64,000 bases of DNA from positions 1 through 64,000 of the forward strand of contig CAWGYT010000007.1 in NCBI GenBank assembly GCA_963826795.1. The letters are read 5' to 3'. The notes beneath the pieces were generated by a model, which saw only the letters and a list, made by a program, of their open reading frames with translations, did no database searches and was not told the origin of the DNA. Position 1 is the first letter of the stretch. Each line of letters begins with the position of its first letter. This DNA comes from CAWGYT01 sp963826795. GTDB taxonomy: Bacteria > Planctomycetota > Planctomycetia > Pirellulales > Pirellulaceae. Made by a program: the position numbers and the translations under genes. Of the stretch, positions 1-9,528 are shown one piece after another.

Positions 1-187
1 CGTTTCCAAGCTGGGCTTGGCAACCGCCCTTCCACGCCGCCCCGCAGGAGAACCGCTCACTCGACCGCCCACCAGCGCCACCCATGTCATTAAGGACCGA
101 CACGTCACGCGGACAACGCGGGCTGCAAAAAATCGACGGCCGCCAACAAATTCCGGGATATTGATTTTTGGAACTGCGGAAAGAGAG

Positions 188-681
188 GTAGATGTGGCCG
201 TCACCGATCGTTTTGCTTTTCGACCGTAGTCGCTTGGCGTGTGTACCGGCAAGCAGCTGAAAAAACCGAGATACCTGATCGTCCTCGGTTGGCACCACGG
301 CAAAATGCCAATGGTTGGGCATCAGCTCGTAGGTCTTGATCGACAACGGCACTTCGTCGTAGACATCCTGTATCAATGCTTCGAAGCCCCGATAATCGTC
401 GTCGCTGAAGAACAGTCGGCGGCGGTCGACTCCACGATTGATCACGTGGTAAGCATATCCCGCTTGGATTCGTCGGACCTTTCGACGCATGGCTGCCGCT
501 CCACCGTTGGCATGGAAACGCCAGCCTACCTGATCCGACCCCGTCTTCCGATCAAACTCTCAGACCCGTCCGTCTCTCATCACGTGCCGGCCCACAATGC
601 CACGCGCCCCTTCGCGCCGTCGCCATTCCTGCTTGACAGCTTGCCCAGTCCCCGGAAAAGGGAGGCAGAGATCGTCTCGCG
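188..681 (-). mobile_element. Truncated RAYT (IS200-like Y1 transposase) element, copy 1
   Basis: This block is almost identical (a few substitutions) to 11730-12229. On the minus strand it encodes about the first 100 residues of a REP-associated Y1 transposase, starting at the ATG at 490-488; the metal-binding motif PNHWHFAV is present near 320-297. The homology stops at about 188, before the part that would hold the catalytic tyrosine (YIERNALRAG in the full copy), so it cannot be active. Its 5' side ends in the terminal repeat at 641-673, which is shared with the complete element. The element has landed in, or recombined with, a TPR gene whose coding sequence resumes at 682. I recognise nothing in bases 1-187. 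Confidence 0.75.
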
Positions 682-1034
682 CCCTGTCTCGCACGTACTT
701 CGGCTACAAGGATATAGCTTCGATCCGCTTCAGGATCTTCGTCGATCGCATATTGATAACTGCGTTCGGCTTCGCGCAGATCACCACGATACGCGAACAA
801 ATGACCTAACTGATTGTGAAATGCCCATCGTTCGTCGTCGAATCGCGCCATCGCGTCGCTGTAGATTCGGATTGCTTCGTCATAACGGGCCATCTTGTAT
901 AAGATCGACGCGTACTCATGAATAACGGTGATGTCATCCGGACATTTCTGGAGCCATCGTTTACAGAGTTCCACGCAAGTAGCTGCCTGGTCACCCAAGG
1001 ACGCCCGTCCAATCGCAGTAGGAGTAATGTCCAT
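682..1034 (-). pseudogene. TPR-repeat protein, 3' end lost to the RAYT element
   Basis: The minus strand from the ATG at 1034-1032 (MDITPTAIGRAS) reads about 118 residues of clear tetratricopeptide pattern: WLQKCPDDITVIHEYASILY, then ARYDEAIRIYSDAMARF, then GDLREAERSYQYAIDEDPEA. The TPR pattern ends abruptly after VAEVRARQ at about 682, where the sequence becomes the terminal repeat of the RAYT element; translation then runs on as unrelated residues to a stop at 552. The reading frame could also start upstream at 1175, but the added residues look non-coding. TPR proteins act in protein-protein contacts; nothing here indicates the partner. Interpretation as a gene broken by an insertion is inferred from the sharp junction. 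Confidence 0.6.
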
Positions 1035-1499
1035 CGCCGTCACCTGTATCGTTCGCCAAGAATTGCCCGAGGAGCTTGCTATCAATTGAAAGATAGGTCC
1101 GTTACACCTCACCCAAGGTCGGCCCGCAAGTGGAGGAAGACTCTCGATCGACCGGACAAATCGGATAGGCCGCACTGTGCGACGAATCGTTCCTTTTTTG
1201 CCGCAACTCCCGCCACAAGAATGAAGTTGCGTGCCACGCCCCAGCCAGAACCGGAAGCTCCCGAAAGAACGGATTCATCGGCCGACGCACCTTCGCGGTC
1301 TACATTTTCCCGCAGTGAGTTGCCGAGTAAGTGCCAGCATCGGCGTTTGTCAACCTGCACGAGGTCGAACCGACCGAGAGCGTCATGTGCACATGACGAC
1401 ACATGCCACGCCCACATTACGCACGGACTCGCTCACGGATGTGTAATCCATGACCTGTAGCTGGCCTGTTGTCGATATGATAGCGCACGTTTGGCTGGC
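1035..1499. other. Intergenic stretch, no gene recognised
   Basis: This lies between the TPR remnant and the end of the PD40/dockerin gene. Open frames here lack any family resemblance and are mutually antisense. The only structure I see is a perfect 18-bp palindrome at 1381-1398, listed separately. Confidence 0.5.
1381..1398. promoter_or_regulatory. Perfect 18-bp palindrome, possible operator
   Basis: CGTCATGTGCACATGACG equals its own reverse complement. It sits in the non-coding stretch about 350 bases upstream of the TPR gene start and about 100 bases past the stop of the gene ending at 1500. There is no U-tract, so it does not look like a terminator. A binding site for a dimeric regulator is possible; no other copy was noticed in the window. 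Confidence 0.3.
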
Positions 1500-2930
1500 T
1501 TAACGCTGGCTTCGACGCGTCGGTCGATGCGTACGCATTAGGTGAAGTGACCTATGGACGCCGCGGCCGCGTTTCCGACTGCCGCGGTTCGTGACAAGAA
1601 GCGTCGCCAAAGCCGTGAGAATTGTCACGAGTGATGTCGGTTCGGGAACTGCCTGAATCGCGGATTGCGGACCTTGCTCATAGCCGCCGTCCTGAAATGC
1701 TCGCACAAGATCCGACGTATCGAACTCCCCATCACCAGTCCAATCTCCGCTGGCCCAGCCGGAATTTCCAATAAGGTCGTCTTCGTAATGCCCGGCTGCG
1801 AAGACGTCGACGAGGTCGCCACTGTTGAATTCGCCGTCCAGGTTGGCATCGCCGAAAAAAGATTGAGCGAAGTGACTGACCCAGAAAGCACGGTCTTCGG
1901 AGTTGATCACCCCGTCAAGGTTGAAGTCGACTGGATCGGCCCTTGTCGAGTCAATGTCCTCACCGTCGATCGCTCCATTGCCATTTCGATCACCCGAGGA
2001 GACCTTGGATCGCCAAATGTCGCTTGTCGACCACCGCACGTTGTTTAGCCCCGTACCGCTTACATCCACCCTCTGAAAGTAAAACTCCGATCCATCGGTC
2101 GATAGAATTCCGTGGCGATCAACGTGATCGGGCGAATTGATCGTCGGTCCAAGGTTCTCTGCCGCGGTCCAGGACGATGTCGCATCGGGTCGATGGCTGA
2201 CCCAGAGGTCGCATGCTCCACCAAAGTTACCCTCCTGGCCTCGACAGGAAGAGAAGACAAGGGTTCGACCGTCGTTGGCAATCGAGGAATCGATGTCGGC
2301 GGCCGTGGAATTAACCGCGGGGCCGAGCGACTCGGCGCGACGCCAAGGGGAGTCGGTCGTTTCTCGCGTGGCGACAAAGAGGTCACTCGTCGTCAAATCG
2401 TCCGCATCGAAACTGCCGGTCAAATACAGGGTGAGACCATCCTGCGAAATCGACGGTGCCCAATAGACTTCAGGATCGCCTTCGCCGCGTGGGATCGTCA
2501 CCGCGCTTGCAGGCCCCCACTGCTCGTCGACGCTGTCGCGGCGAGAAACAAAAATACAGCAATCGCCACTCTCCGGATCACGTTGGGATGACGAAAAGAA
2601 ATAGAGTTCAAGTTCGTCGGTTGAGATGGCGGGCCCGTCGTCGCGAATCGAGGTATTCAATTCCGTCACCGGCACACTGGGTTCCCATTCCGCGTCGAGT
2701 GAACGACGCTGCGAAACCCAGATGTCATTGTCGGTTCCGTCGGGGGCATCACCGACGAAATAAAGAGAGAGACCGTCCGCGGTCAACCGCGGCGCCCCTT
2801 CAAGCGCATCCGGTTGGTTGATGGCAGGGCCCAGCTTCTCGGGAGGTGCGAAGTAGAATAGTTCGTCGCACCACGCACTTTGCACGGCTACCAATAAAAG
2901 CGTGATTGACACGATCGCTCGATAGGACAT
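1500..2930 (-). CDS. Secreted PD40 beta-propeller, dockerin and PEP-CTERM protein
   Basis: 476 residues. Residues 1-21 form a signal peptide (MSYRAIVSITLLLVAVQSAWC). Residues about 45-310 carry repeated WD40-like (PD40/TolB-type) motifs such as ADGLSLYFVG, TDELELYFFSS and QDGLTLYLTGS, which fold as a propeller. Residues about 320-410 are the planctomycete dockerin-like calcium-binding module (FGDANLDGEFNSGDLVDVF, then ASGDWTGDGEFDTSDL). The end holds the PEP motif (VPEPTS), a hydrophobic helix and an Arg-rich tail, which in the family is the exosortase sorting signal; the tail is longer than usual. It lies downstream of the ECF/kinase genes and the other PEP-CTERM gene on the same strand (gap 46 bp), so it is probably the last gene of locus A. 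Substrate or partner unknown. Confidence 0.85.
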   Translation of the reverse strand: MSYRAIVSITLLLVAVQSAWCDELFYFAPPEKLGPAINQPDALEGAPRLTADGLSLYFVGDAPDGTDNDIWVSQRRSLDAEWEPSVPVTELNTSIRDDGPAISTDELELYFFSSSQRDPESGDCCIFVSRRDSVDEQWGPASAVTIPRGEGDPEVYWAPSISQDGLTLYLTGSFDADDLTTSDLFVATRETTDSPWRRAESLGPAVNSTAADIDSSIANDGRTLVFSSCRGQEGNFGGACDLWVSHRPDATSSWTAAENLGPTINSPDHVDRHGILSTDGSEFYFQRVDVSGTGLNNVRWSTSDIWRSKVSSGDRNGNGAIDGEDIDSTRADPVDFNLDGVINSEDRAFWVSHFAQSFFGDANLDGEFNSGDLVDVFAAGHYEDDLIGNSGWASGDWTGDGEFDTSDLVRAFQDGGYEQGPQSAIQAVPEPTSLVTILTALATLLVTNRGSRKRGRGVHRSLHLMRTHRPTRRSQR

Positions 2931-2976
2931 GTACTCTCAACTCCGAAAACAGCTAAAGGCTTTGATGACGCGGATG

Positions 2977-3762
2977 CTATCGAACGTCGGCTGATTTCCG
3001 TCGACGGTTCGATAAGGCAAGCATCGCCAAACCAACTCCGACGGTGGATAGAGCATTCGGTTCGGGAACCGCAGTGAACTCGACCTCGGAAAAGGTCGCA
3101 CTGACTTGACCCGCGACGCCGTCGGACTTCCCGGCACAGAAACCCAAGGCACCGTCGGTGAGCGTATCGTCGTTGAAGATAAGTTGTGGCTGAGCCGGTT
3201 CCGGTTCGCCCACGTGCCACGCCTTAAGAGCAAGTTCATCCCCGACGACGGCGCCCGATAGGTAAATCTCGTCGCCAGCCGTCGTCGAGAAAGGAACTGC
3301 GGCCAAGGGTTGAGCCATTGTCTGAAAAAGGTTGAGTCGCAAATCCTGAGTGGCTCCACCCACGCCAAAGAAGTACGTTCCTTCCTCTCTGTTGCGTAGT
3401 GCCACGGATGCTTGGGACTCGTCGGTGTTGAGTCGAATCCTGGCTCGCAACTGCCCGTCCACCATCGGCTCATTTTCCGACTCGATCCACCGTAGGCAAA
3501 GTGCGTCGGCAATCCCCGTTTGATCGGCGGGTACGACACCGGCGGTGGCCATCGTGACCGCTCCCGAATCGACGGTGAAGTTGCCAGGGCCCCACACCTC
3601 GGCAGCTGTGAAGTCCTGGATGCTCCAGCCAGAAAGCTGTTCGTCCAGCGGTAATTCTTGCGCCTGAAGCTGAAGACAGACCGCCTGAAGCGAGACTGCG
3701 AGTACAACGGTTCGGGCAAAAGCGAAACGGCGAGTGTCAAAGAGGATGTAAGGACAGTTCAT
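2977..3762 (-). CDS. Secreted PEP-CTERM protein, LamG-like fold
   Basis: 261 residues with an N-terminal hydrophobic export signal (about 14-34, ending LQAQE), one globular domain and a C-terminal PEP-CTERM signal (AVPEPNA, hydrophobic helix, NRRRKS). The globular part resembles residues about 35-250 of the product at 18649-20460 in the parallel locus (GTYFFGVGG against RTYVFGYNP; GDELALKAWHVGEPEPAQPQ against GDQLTLKFWQDGDPEPLRPQ), suggesting a concanavalin/LamG-like beta sandwich. The start is supported by AGGAG six bases upstream. It overlaps the kinase stop by 26 bp, so it is translationally linked to the kinase. No dockerin module. Function unknown; surface display is inferred from the sorting signal. 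Confidence 0.8.
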   Translation of the reverse strand: MNCPYILFDTRRFAFARTVVLAVSLQAVCLQLQAQELPLDEQLSGWSIQDFTAAEVWGPGNFTVDSGAVTMATAGVVPADQTGIADALCLRWIESENEPMVDGQLRARIRLNTDESQASVALRNREEGTYFFGVGGATQDLRLNLFQTMAQPLAAVPFSTTAGDEIYLSGAVVGDELALKAWHVGEPEPAQPQLIFNDDTLTDGALGFCAGKSDGVAGQVSATFSEVEFTAVPEPNALSTVGVGLAMLALSNRRRKSADVR

Positions 3763-6700
3763 TGTGGGCTCCTAAAATTACTTCTCTCGAGTGTTGAGGT
3801 TCCGTAAGGGTACGGACGAACGGTTCCGTTTCGGCACTGGACAAGCCGCGCCAGAGTCGCACGACGCCCGCGTCGTCGCCTGAGGCCAGCGTCAGACCGT
3901 CGGGTGAAAAAGCCAATGATGTGATCGACGCGTCATGTCCGATCAGCGTTCCGACCAACTCGCCGGTTCGAGGATTCCAAAGAGAAATCTCGTGCTGATC
4001 TTCAGCCGCGATCGCCAAGCGATTGGCGTCTGGAGTAAAGGCCATTGAAGGCCCAGATGATGGAGTCACACGAAATCGAGAGATGCGCCTGTTTGTGAGC
4101 GTGTTCCAAACCACGACATTTCCGGCCCAGTCGTAGGCGGCAAGTAGTCGGCCGTCGGACGAAAATACGACACGCTCAACGCCGCTCTCCAATTCGGCCA
4201 AGTGTGAGATCATCTGCCCATCGAGTGGATTTACGATGAACAGATTTTTCGATCCGCCGCCTACAGCTAAGCATTTCCCATCAGGCGAAAACGCCAAGCC
4301 CATGGTCGAGAAGCGAAAATCATATTTGGCGATCAACTGGCCGGTAGATGTATCCCACAACTTCACCGTTCGGTTATTCATTTCGGATGTCGCCAGAAAA
4401 CGACCGCGTGGTGAAAAAGCCATGCGGCGGACCTTGTGATCTGGCTCAAGTATCAGCGGACGACTGCTCGCCGTGCTCCAGAGTCGCAATCCCAGATGGT
4501 TCGCGGCGACACTTACGATTTCGCCCGCACGCGTATGAGCGATGCGTGAACCGGCTTCAAATCTCTCGACTTCCTGCCCACGTTTGGGATCGCACTGCGC
4601 GATAATGCGTTTGCCATCGAGGTCGGTCGCGACAACCGTTAGAGCTTTCCCGTCGTGTGAAAAGGCGACCTGTGCTATCGAGCTAAAAGAACACTTCAAC
4701 CGATCCGGCCTATCGTTCCCACCGATCTCCCAAAGCTTGACGGTCAAATCGTGCGAACCCGTGGCGATCTGGCGACCGGAGCGGCTGAATGACAGCGTCT
4801 CAATCGCGCCGGAGTGCCCATGGAGTTCGTCGATCAACTGGCCCGTGTCGATCTGCCAAATTCTGGCGATCCCATCGCGACTAGCCGATCCGAGGAGCTG
4901 ACCATCGGGCGAAAACCGCAGGCAGCGGAGCTCGGCACCGTGGACAGGTGATAGCTGCCGAGTGGATGCGGTCTGCAGCTCGAACAGAACAACACTATTG
5001 TTATTGCCCGACAGCGCGAGCCAACGGCCATCGCTCGAAAAACTCGCGACGGGAGTTCCGGTATGAGTCGAGAAGCGCCGAACGGTCTCTCCGGTCGATA
5101 CCCGCACAACGACTAGGTCATCGCGGTCTCCCTCCTGGACCACAAGGTAATCTCCATTCGGTGAGATACAGGTCGTGTGCTCTTCATCGAATGGTCGCTT
5201 AAGGGGACGACCGACGATTCGGTCGACGCGTGTTTGCGATGAAAGATCCCAAACGTCGTGGGCGTCCTTGCCGCGTTCGTAGGCGACAAACAATCGTCCC
5301 TCCTCGGCGAAAGCTCCGGTTACGATCTCCGCATTGTCGCTGCTTCGTAGCCTGCCGGTCACTTTACCCGCCGGAAATTCGAGGAGCTCCACGGTATTCC
5401 CTTCCCGTGTGACCGTCGCAAACTGATCGCCCGCCGAGTTCCAACAGCCGAAGTGATGCCCGTTCACATCCGAAACGGCTTTGCAAGCCGGATACGTCAA
5501 CAGTCGAACGCGTTGCGGAAACTCGTTTGCTACGAAATATCGACCACACGGTGAGAATTGTACGGACCACTCCCACATGCCACCCCGAAGCAGGGCTCGC
5601 TCGGTGAGCGTTGCTCGGTCCCACAACCTGAGATCCTCGCCTGTCGATACAAACAGGGTCTGGTCGTCGGGCGCGAAAGTTAGATGATGAATTAGCGCCG
5701 CCGTAACCGGTTCACGATTCGAGGGTCGTGTGACGTGGTCGAGTCGCCTTCCGTCGCTCCTCCGCCAGCGGCTTAGCTGACCCGACGTCGCCGTCAGCAA
5801 CTCGAGATTATCTTTGGCGAACGCGGTTGAGGTTACGGCCAGTCGATGGGCTTGGAATTGCTCGACAATTGTCCTGCGACCAATGTTCCAAACTGTTACT
5901 TTCCCGTCTCGCGAACCACACACGAGCAAATCGCCGTCGGTTGAAAATGCCAAAGAATGAATGGGCGTTCCGATCGTCAAGCGTTGCGGTGATTGTTGAG
6001 TCACGAGATCCCATAGACAAATCGTTCCATCCGAGCCGGTCGTGGCGAGTTGCGGATGGCGAACGCCGGGAACGAACGTTGCCACGAGCACTTCTCCGAC
6101 ATGTCCGTTCAGTGTCGCAATCCGCTCAAAACTGCCGACGTCCCAGACGTGAGTCATTCCCCCATTACAGGCCGCTGCCAGCCAGCGTCCATCCTGTGAA
6201 AACGCCAAGCCATTCACATGATCGGCGTCGATTGCAATCTTTTTAGCGGCCGTTTGATCGGCGACATTCCACACGAAAAGCTCGTTCTGATTGCCGCTCG
6301 CCATGTACCCGGCCGAGGCAATTCGGTCGCCTGACGGAGCTAGAGCGATGGCGGCACGCACTTGGGCGTAGTTGTCCAGTTCGACGATCTGCTGCCCCGA
6401 ATCCGTATTCCATAGGCGAATCATGCGTTCCTCACCGCAAGTCGCCAAGAATCGTCCATCGGGCGTGAGTGAAACTGAGGTGGTCATGGTGCGATCAGCT
6501 TTGATGCTGTGCAACGTCGAAAAATCTCGACTGTCAATCAGCGTGACGAGCGAGCCGCCGAGACTAAACGTCGCGAGAGTGGCCGGCGCGGCGACAGCAA
6601 TCGACGAGAGGTGCGCTCGTGTAGGGTCAAGAGGTCGGTGATCTAGCGTTGGAGTTTCCATCCCACGGCGACACCGGTGGGCCAGATGATACCACTCGAA

Positions 6701-8206
6701 GCCTCGCAAGTCCTCTTCATCCCGCTCGGGGATCTGTCGCCGCAAAAGGGAAATGACTTGCGAGAATTGGCCACGGGGCCATAATCGCAATGCCAAGTCC
6801 ATATCGGATCGGTAGCGATCCGCGCGGGTCGATTGCTCGCGCTGGATGGCCTCTTGGCGTTGACGATCGGAGACGCGAGCGAGACGAGTCTGCTGCCGAG
6901 CGACAGTGAACCCGGCGACTGCTAGTGCCACAAGTAACATCGCGATTATTGTGCTGGAAATCGCAACGGTCGGATTGCGACGAGCCCAACGCCAGGCGTG
7001 CTGGATCGCGGAGGCGCGTTGCGCTTTGGGAGGCTGGTGCTGAAGGAACCTTCGTAAGTCGTCCGCCAGCTCATGAGCCGAAGCATAGCGGTCCGCCGGC
7101 AACTTTCTAGTCGCCTTGAGTACGATCGTTTCCAGATCGACGGGAATCAAAAGGTTGACACGACGCGGGGCGACGGGAGCACCTGCAATGATCTGTCGTA
7201 ACATCTGCTGTCGCGGACCCAACTCGACAGCCGCTTCTCCGGTCAGCAGTTCGTAGAGGGTGATGCCCAAGGAGTAAACGTCAGTTCGTCGATCGACCAG
7301 GCCCTGTCCATCTGCTTGCTCAGGACTCATATAGCGCAGCGTCCCAAGCAAATCGCCACTCATCGTCAGCGACCCGTTGCCATGAACCTGTGCCAGGCCA
7401 AAATCGGTGATCCAGGGCTTACCGCGTTGGTCAATCAGAATGTTGGAAGGTTTGATGTCTCGGTGAACGATTCCGCATTCATGGGCGTGGTTCAGCGCAT
7501 CGGCGACCTGCACGACCAATTCGACCAAAGAACGAAAACCCTCGCGGCCCGGCTGAACGTTGGTTGTGACGGCTGCGATCGGCAGAGTGTCTGAACGACG
7601 TGGGGCGGCTGCCTTCGTTGTGCCGGTCCTTGAATCGACGCGAGCCGACTCGTCCGAGATCTCGTGGGTGTTGTTGTCCGCAGGTTGCTGCCGTCGGGCA
7701 ATCACATCCGCAAGGGACTGACCGTTGATCAAGTCCATCGCGTAAAAATGAACTCCGCGATCGATGCCCACGCAGAACACATTCACAATATTGGGATGTC
7801 GCAACGTTGCTGCCGCGTGGGCCTCGAGCCGAAAGCGTTCCAGCTGGCGATCATCCAGAAAGGCGGCAAACGGCAGGACCTTTAACGCTACCCGTCGTCC
7901 CAGCGACTGTTGCTCCGCTTCGTACACGACGCCCATGCCGCCACGCGCTATTTCGGACACAATCCGGAAATCACCTAGGCAACGACCGGAGGGCAAGAAT
8001 TCGTCCGTCAGCTGATCGGAGTCTGCAGCTTGTCCGATTCGCGCCAGCGCCCTCATCGACGGAAGCAGCTTGGACAGGCGATCGGCAAACTGTGGATACC
8101 GGCGCCGGTAGACCTCCAAATCAACCGCGTGGCCCCCTTGAAGCTTACCTGAAATCTCGTCCAGAATTCGGGCGTAGACTTCCGCTGACTTTTCGGATTG
8201 CTTCAT
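3737..8206 (-). CDS. Membrane Ser/Thr protein kinase with C-terminal WD40 propellers
   Basis: 1,489 residues. Residues 1-75 form a helical leader typical of planctomycete kinases. The kinase domain runs from about 80 to 390: glycine loop ARGGMGVVYEA (87-97), catalytic Lys109 in RRVALK, HRDIKPSN with Asp250, DFG at 268-270, and MSPEQADG in the activation segment. A low-complexity insert of roughly 55 residues (about 170-225) sits between the hinge and the catalytic loop. One transmembrane helix lies at about 413-435, so the kinase is cytoplasmic and the rest should be outside the inner membrane. From about 530 to 1470 there are many WD40 units (for example FSPDGQLLGSASRDGIARIW and ATGSHDLTVKLW). 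Its start overlaps the ECF gene stop by 4 bp, so the two are co-translated; this pairing is known in planctomycetes. The frame is intact, unlike its paralogue at 14093-18555. Confidence 0.93.
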   Translation of the reverse strand: MKQSEKSAEVYARILDEISGKLQGGHAVDLEVYRRRYPQFADRLSKLLPSMRALARIGQAADSDQLTDEFLPSGRCLGDFRIVSEIARGGMGVVYEAEQQSLGRRVALKVLPFAAFLDDRQLERFRLEAHAAATLRHPNIVNVFCVGIDRGVHFYAMDLINGQSLADVIARRQQPADNNTHEISDESARVDSRTGTTKAAAPRRSDTLPIAAVTTNVQPGREGFRSLVELVVQVADALNHAHECGIVHRDIKPSNILIDQRGKPWITDFGLAQVHGNGSLTMSGDLLGTLRYMSPEQADGQGLVDRRTDVYSLGITLYELLTGEAAVELGPRQQMLRQIIAGAPVAPRRVNLLIPVDLETIVLKATRKLPADRYASAHELADDLRRFLQHQPPKAQRASAIQHAWRWARRNPTVAISSTIIAMLLVALAVAGFTVARQQTRLARVSDRQRQEAIQREQSTRADRYRSDMDLALRLWPRGQFSQVISLLRRQIPERDEEDLRGFEWYHLAHRCRRGMETPTLDHRPLDPTRAHLSSIAVAAPATLATFSLGGSLVTLIDSRDFSTLHSIKADRTMTTSVSLTPDGRFLATCGEERMIRLWNTDSGQQIVELDNYAQVRAAIALAPSGDRIASAGYMASGNQNELFVWNVADQTAAKKIAIDADHVNGLAFSQDGRWLAAACNGGMTHVWDVGSFERIATLNGHVGEVLVATFVPGVRHPQLATTGSDGTICLWDLVTQQSPQRLTIGTPIHSLAFSTDGDLLVCGSRDGKVTVWNIGRRTIVEQFQAHRLAVTSTAFAKDNLELLTATSGQLSRWRRSDGRRLDHVTRPSNREPVTAALIHHLTFAPDDQTLFVSTGEDLRLWDRATLTERALLRGGMWEWSVQFSPCGRYFVANEFPQRVRLLTYPACKAVSDVNGHHFGCWNSAGDQFATVTREGNTVELLEFPAGKVTGRLRSSDNAEIVTGAFAEEGRLFVAYERGKDAHDVWDLSSQTRVDRIVGRPLKRPFDEEHTTCISPNGDYLVVQEGDRDDLVVVRVSTGETVRRFSTHTGTPVASFSSDGRWLALSGNNNSVVLFELQTASTRQLSPVHGAELRCLRFSPDGQLLGSASRDGIARIWQIDTGQLIDELHGHSGAIETLSFSRSGRQIATGSHDLTVKLWEIGGNDRPDRLKCSFSSIAQVAFSHDGKALTVVATDLDGKRIIAQCDPKRGQEVERFEAGSRIAHTRAGEIVSVAANHLGLRLWSTASSRPLILEPDHKVRRMAFSPRGRFLATSEMNNRTVKLWDTSTGQLIAKYDFRFSTMGLAFSPDGKCLAVGGGSKNLFIVNPLDGQMISHLAELESGVERVVFSSDGRLLAAYDWAGNVVVWNTLTNRRISRFRVTPSSGPSMAFTPDANRLAIAAEDQHEISLWNPRTGELVGTLIGHDASITSLAFSPDGLTLASGDDAGVVRLWRGLSSAETEPFVRTLTEPQHSREVILGAHNELSLHPL

Positions 8207-8823
8207 CGGAGTCGACCCTCCTGCTCAGCGTCCAGAAGTCGCTGTAATCCATGCAAGGCCCGCAAGTGACGTTGCCTTGCGGCGGAATCAGAAATCCCCA
8301 TCACCTCGGCAATTTCACGCATCGACAACTGCTCGAGATAACGCAGAACGAGAATTTCTCGGTCCGACGATTTCAACAACAGCAGCGCTGCGCGAACTCG
8401 GTCTTCCATTTCGCGAGCGATCACGCGTTGAGCCGGCCCTGCTTCAGCCGTCGCAAGGCAAGTCGCTAATTCGGCCAGCGAGTCGTCAGCAACCTCACCC
8501 GCTGTTGGCTGCTCGCGGAAAACCGTCCGACATTCTGTATAGATGTGGTGGCGGTGAGCCTTAATCAATCGTTGCCAAGTGATTTGTCGTAACCAGGGAT
8601 AGAACGACACCGTCGGATTGGCAGCGTACTGGTCGAACTGCTTCACGGCTTGAGCTAACGATTCCTGAACCACGTCGGACGGATCGATTCGCGCTGCCAA
8701 ACGACGGTCCAGCCGAAACATGACCATTCGTTTCAGTCGGTTGCGGTGCTTCGCAAGTAAATGCCCGAGTGCCTCAGGATCTCCACCAGCGGCCCGTTGC
8801 AGACAATCGAGATGTTTATTCAT
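8203..8823 (-). CDS. ECF-type RNA polymerase sigma factor (kinase-associated)
   Basis: 206 residues. Region 2 is at about 20-90 (RIDPSDVVQESLAQAVKQF, then FYPWLRQITWQRLIKAHR) and region 4 at about 140-195 (LKSSDREILVLRYLEQLSMR, helix-turn-helix AEVMGISDSAARQRHLRAL). The RIDPSDVVQE motif and the adjoining membrane kinase are typical of the planctomycete ECF groups that travel with Ser/Thr kinases. It is the first gene of locus A and overlaps the kinase start by ATGA. No anti-sigma factor is adjacent, so control by the kinase, perhaps by phosphorylation, is a reasonable inference. A promoter is not identifiable by eye in the 8824-9000 region. Confidence 0.92.
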   Translation of the reverse strand: MNKHLDCLQRAAGGDPEALGHLLAKHRNRLKRMVMFRLDRRLAARIDPSDVVQESLAQAVKQFDQYAANPTVSFYPWLRQITWQRLIKAHRHHIYTECRTVFREQPTAGEVADDSLAELATCLATAEAGPAQRVIAREMEDRVRAALLLLKSSDREILVLRYLEQLSMREIAEVMGISDSAARQRHLRALHGLQRLLDAEQEGRLR

Positions 8824-9132
8824 TGAAAATCATCTCCCTCCACGCTTATTGATATTCCCAAACGCAACAAGATGTGACCAGAATTCCCATAATATGACAC
8901 TGTCAAAGTACGTTAGCGACGCCGAGGCCTTGTGTCACTCTTTGTTAAAAAGCGTGAGGTAGCCACGTCGTCCCAGTGAAGACCTTGTACGCCATCAATC
9001 TCCGGGTCGACGTACCGCCAGAGGATCTCCTCAGAATCAGAGATCTTGAAGATGGATTCTGTCAGGCGTTGACGTGCGCTCCGGGGCTGCATCGACTTCA
9101 TTCACTTGCTGATTCCGCTAACTTGCATCAGG

Positions 9133-9155
9133 AATGATCTCTGCCTCCCTTTTTT
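9133..9155 (+). repeat. Solitary RAYT terminal (REP-like) motif
   Basis: GATCTCTGCCTCCCTTTTTT here matches the left terminal repeat of the complete RAYT element at 11246-11278 and, inverted, the ends at 12188-12220 and 641-673. Here it stands alone, directly joined to the 225-bp repeat, with no transposase gene nearby. This is what REP sequences mobilised by a RAYT look like; that role is inferred. Confidence 0.6.
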
Positions 9156-9405
9156 GGGGGGGCGGGGTCAGATCCGTTTTTTGGTGTCAAGTTCGCATTC
9201 GGCGCGGGATCTAAAGGGGTCAGGACTTTTTACGTCGGAATTCTAGGAAGATCAGGGAAGCGACTCGCGTCGCCAGTCGCGGCCACGATCTATCCGATTT
9301 CCTGATCAACGTTGGCAATAACAAGCGGCTCCCCTCGGGACGTGATGAAAACCTTCGCTAATTCCCCCGGCTTCCAAAACAAAAAGACCTGACCCTTTTG
9401 TCTTG
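9156..9405 (+). repeat. 225-bp dispersed repeat, copy 1
   Basis: Begins with a G-run and GCGGGGTCAGATCCG and ends with CTTCCAAAACAAAAAGACC. It is nearly identical to 20497-20724 and, inverted, to 26253-26500. It contains the motif GGTCAG three times in two orientations (GGGGTCAGATCC, GGGGTCAGGACTTTTT, AAAAAGACCTGACCC), so the ends are inversely related. No convincing protein is encoded. This copy keeps the AAAAAGACCTGACCC end that copy 2 lacks. Confidence 0.8.
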
Positions 9406-9528
9406 GTCCATGAACTATTGGCGATCACCACCGACTGTTCGCTGCCGCGAAAAATAATTCAACTGACCAAAAGCCTCGTGGCGCTGGCTGCGTAGCGTAC
9501 ATCGATTCTCAGAAAGTGCAGAACTTGT

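Larger units (their letters stand above)
8824..9528. other. Intergenic region with REP-like motif and 225-bp repeat
   Basis: This lies between the start of locus A and the membrane propeller gene. 8913-9101 on the minus strand could encode 62 residues (MKSMQPRSARQRLTESIFKI start) without any recognisable family; I do not call it. From about 9128 on, the region is repeat sequence: a single RAYT-type terminal motif at 9133-9155 and the 225-bp repeat at 9156-9405. It presumably also contains the promoters of both flanking genes, but none is identifiable with confidence. Confidence 0.5.

Noticed and set aside
239..925. Plus-strand open frame of 228 codons near the left edge, repeated at 11786-12280
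   Set aside because: It is antisense to the RAYT transposase and the duplicated element; the minus strand carries the family motifs.
8913..9101. 62-codon minus-strand frame
   Set aside because: No ribosome site, no family and no neighbour link; it may be chance.
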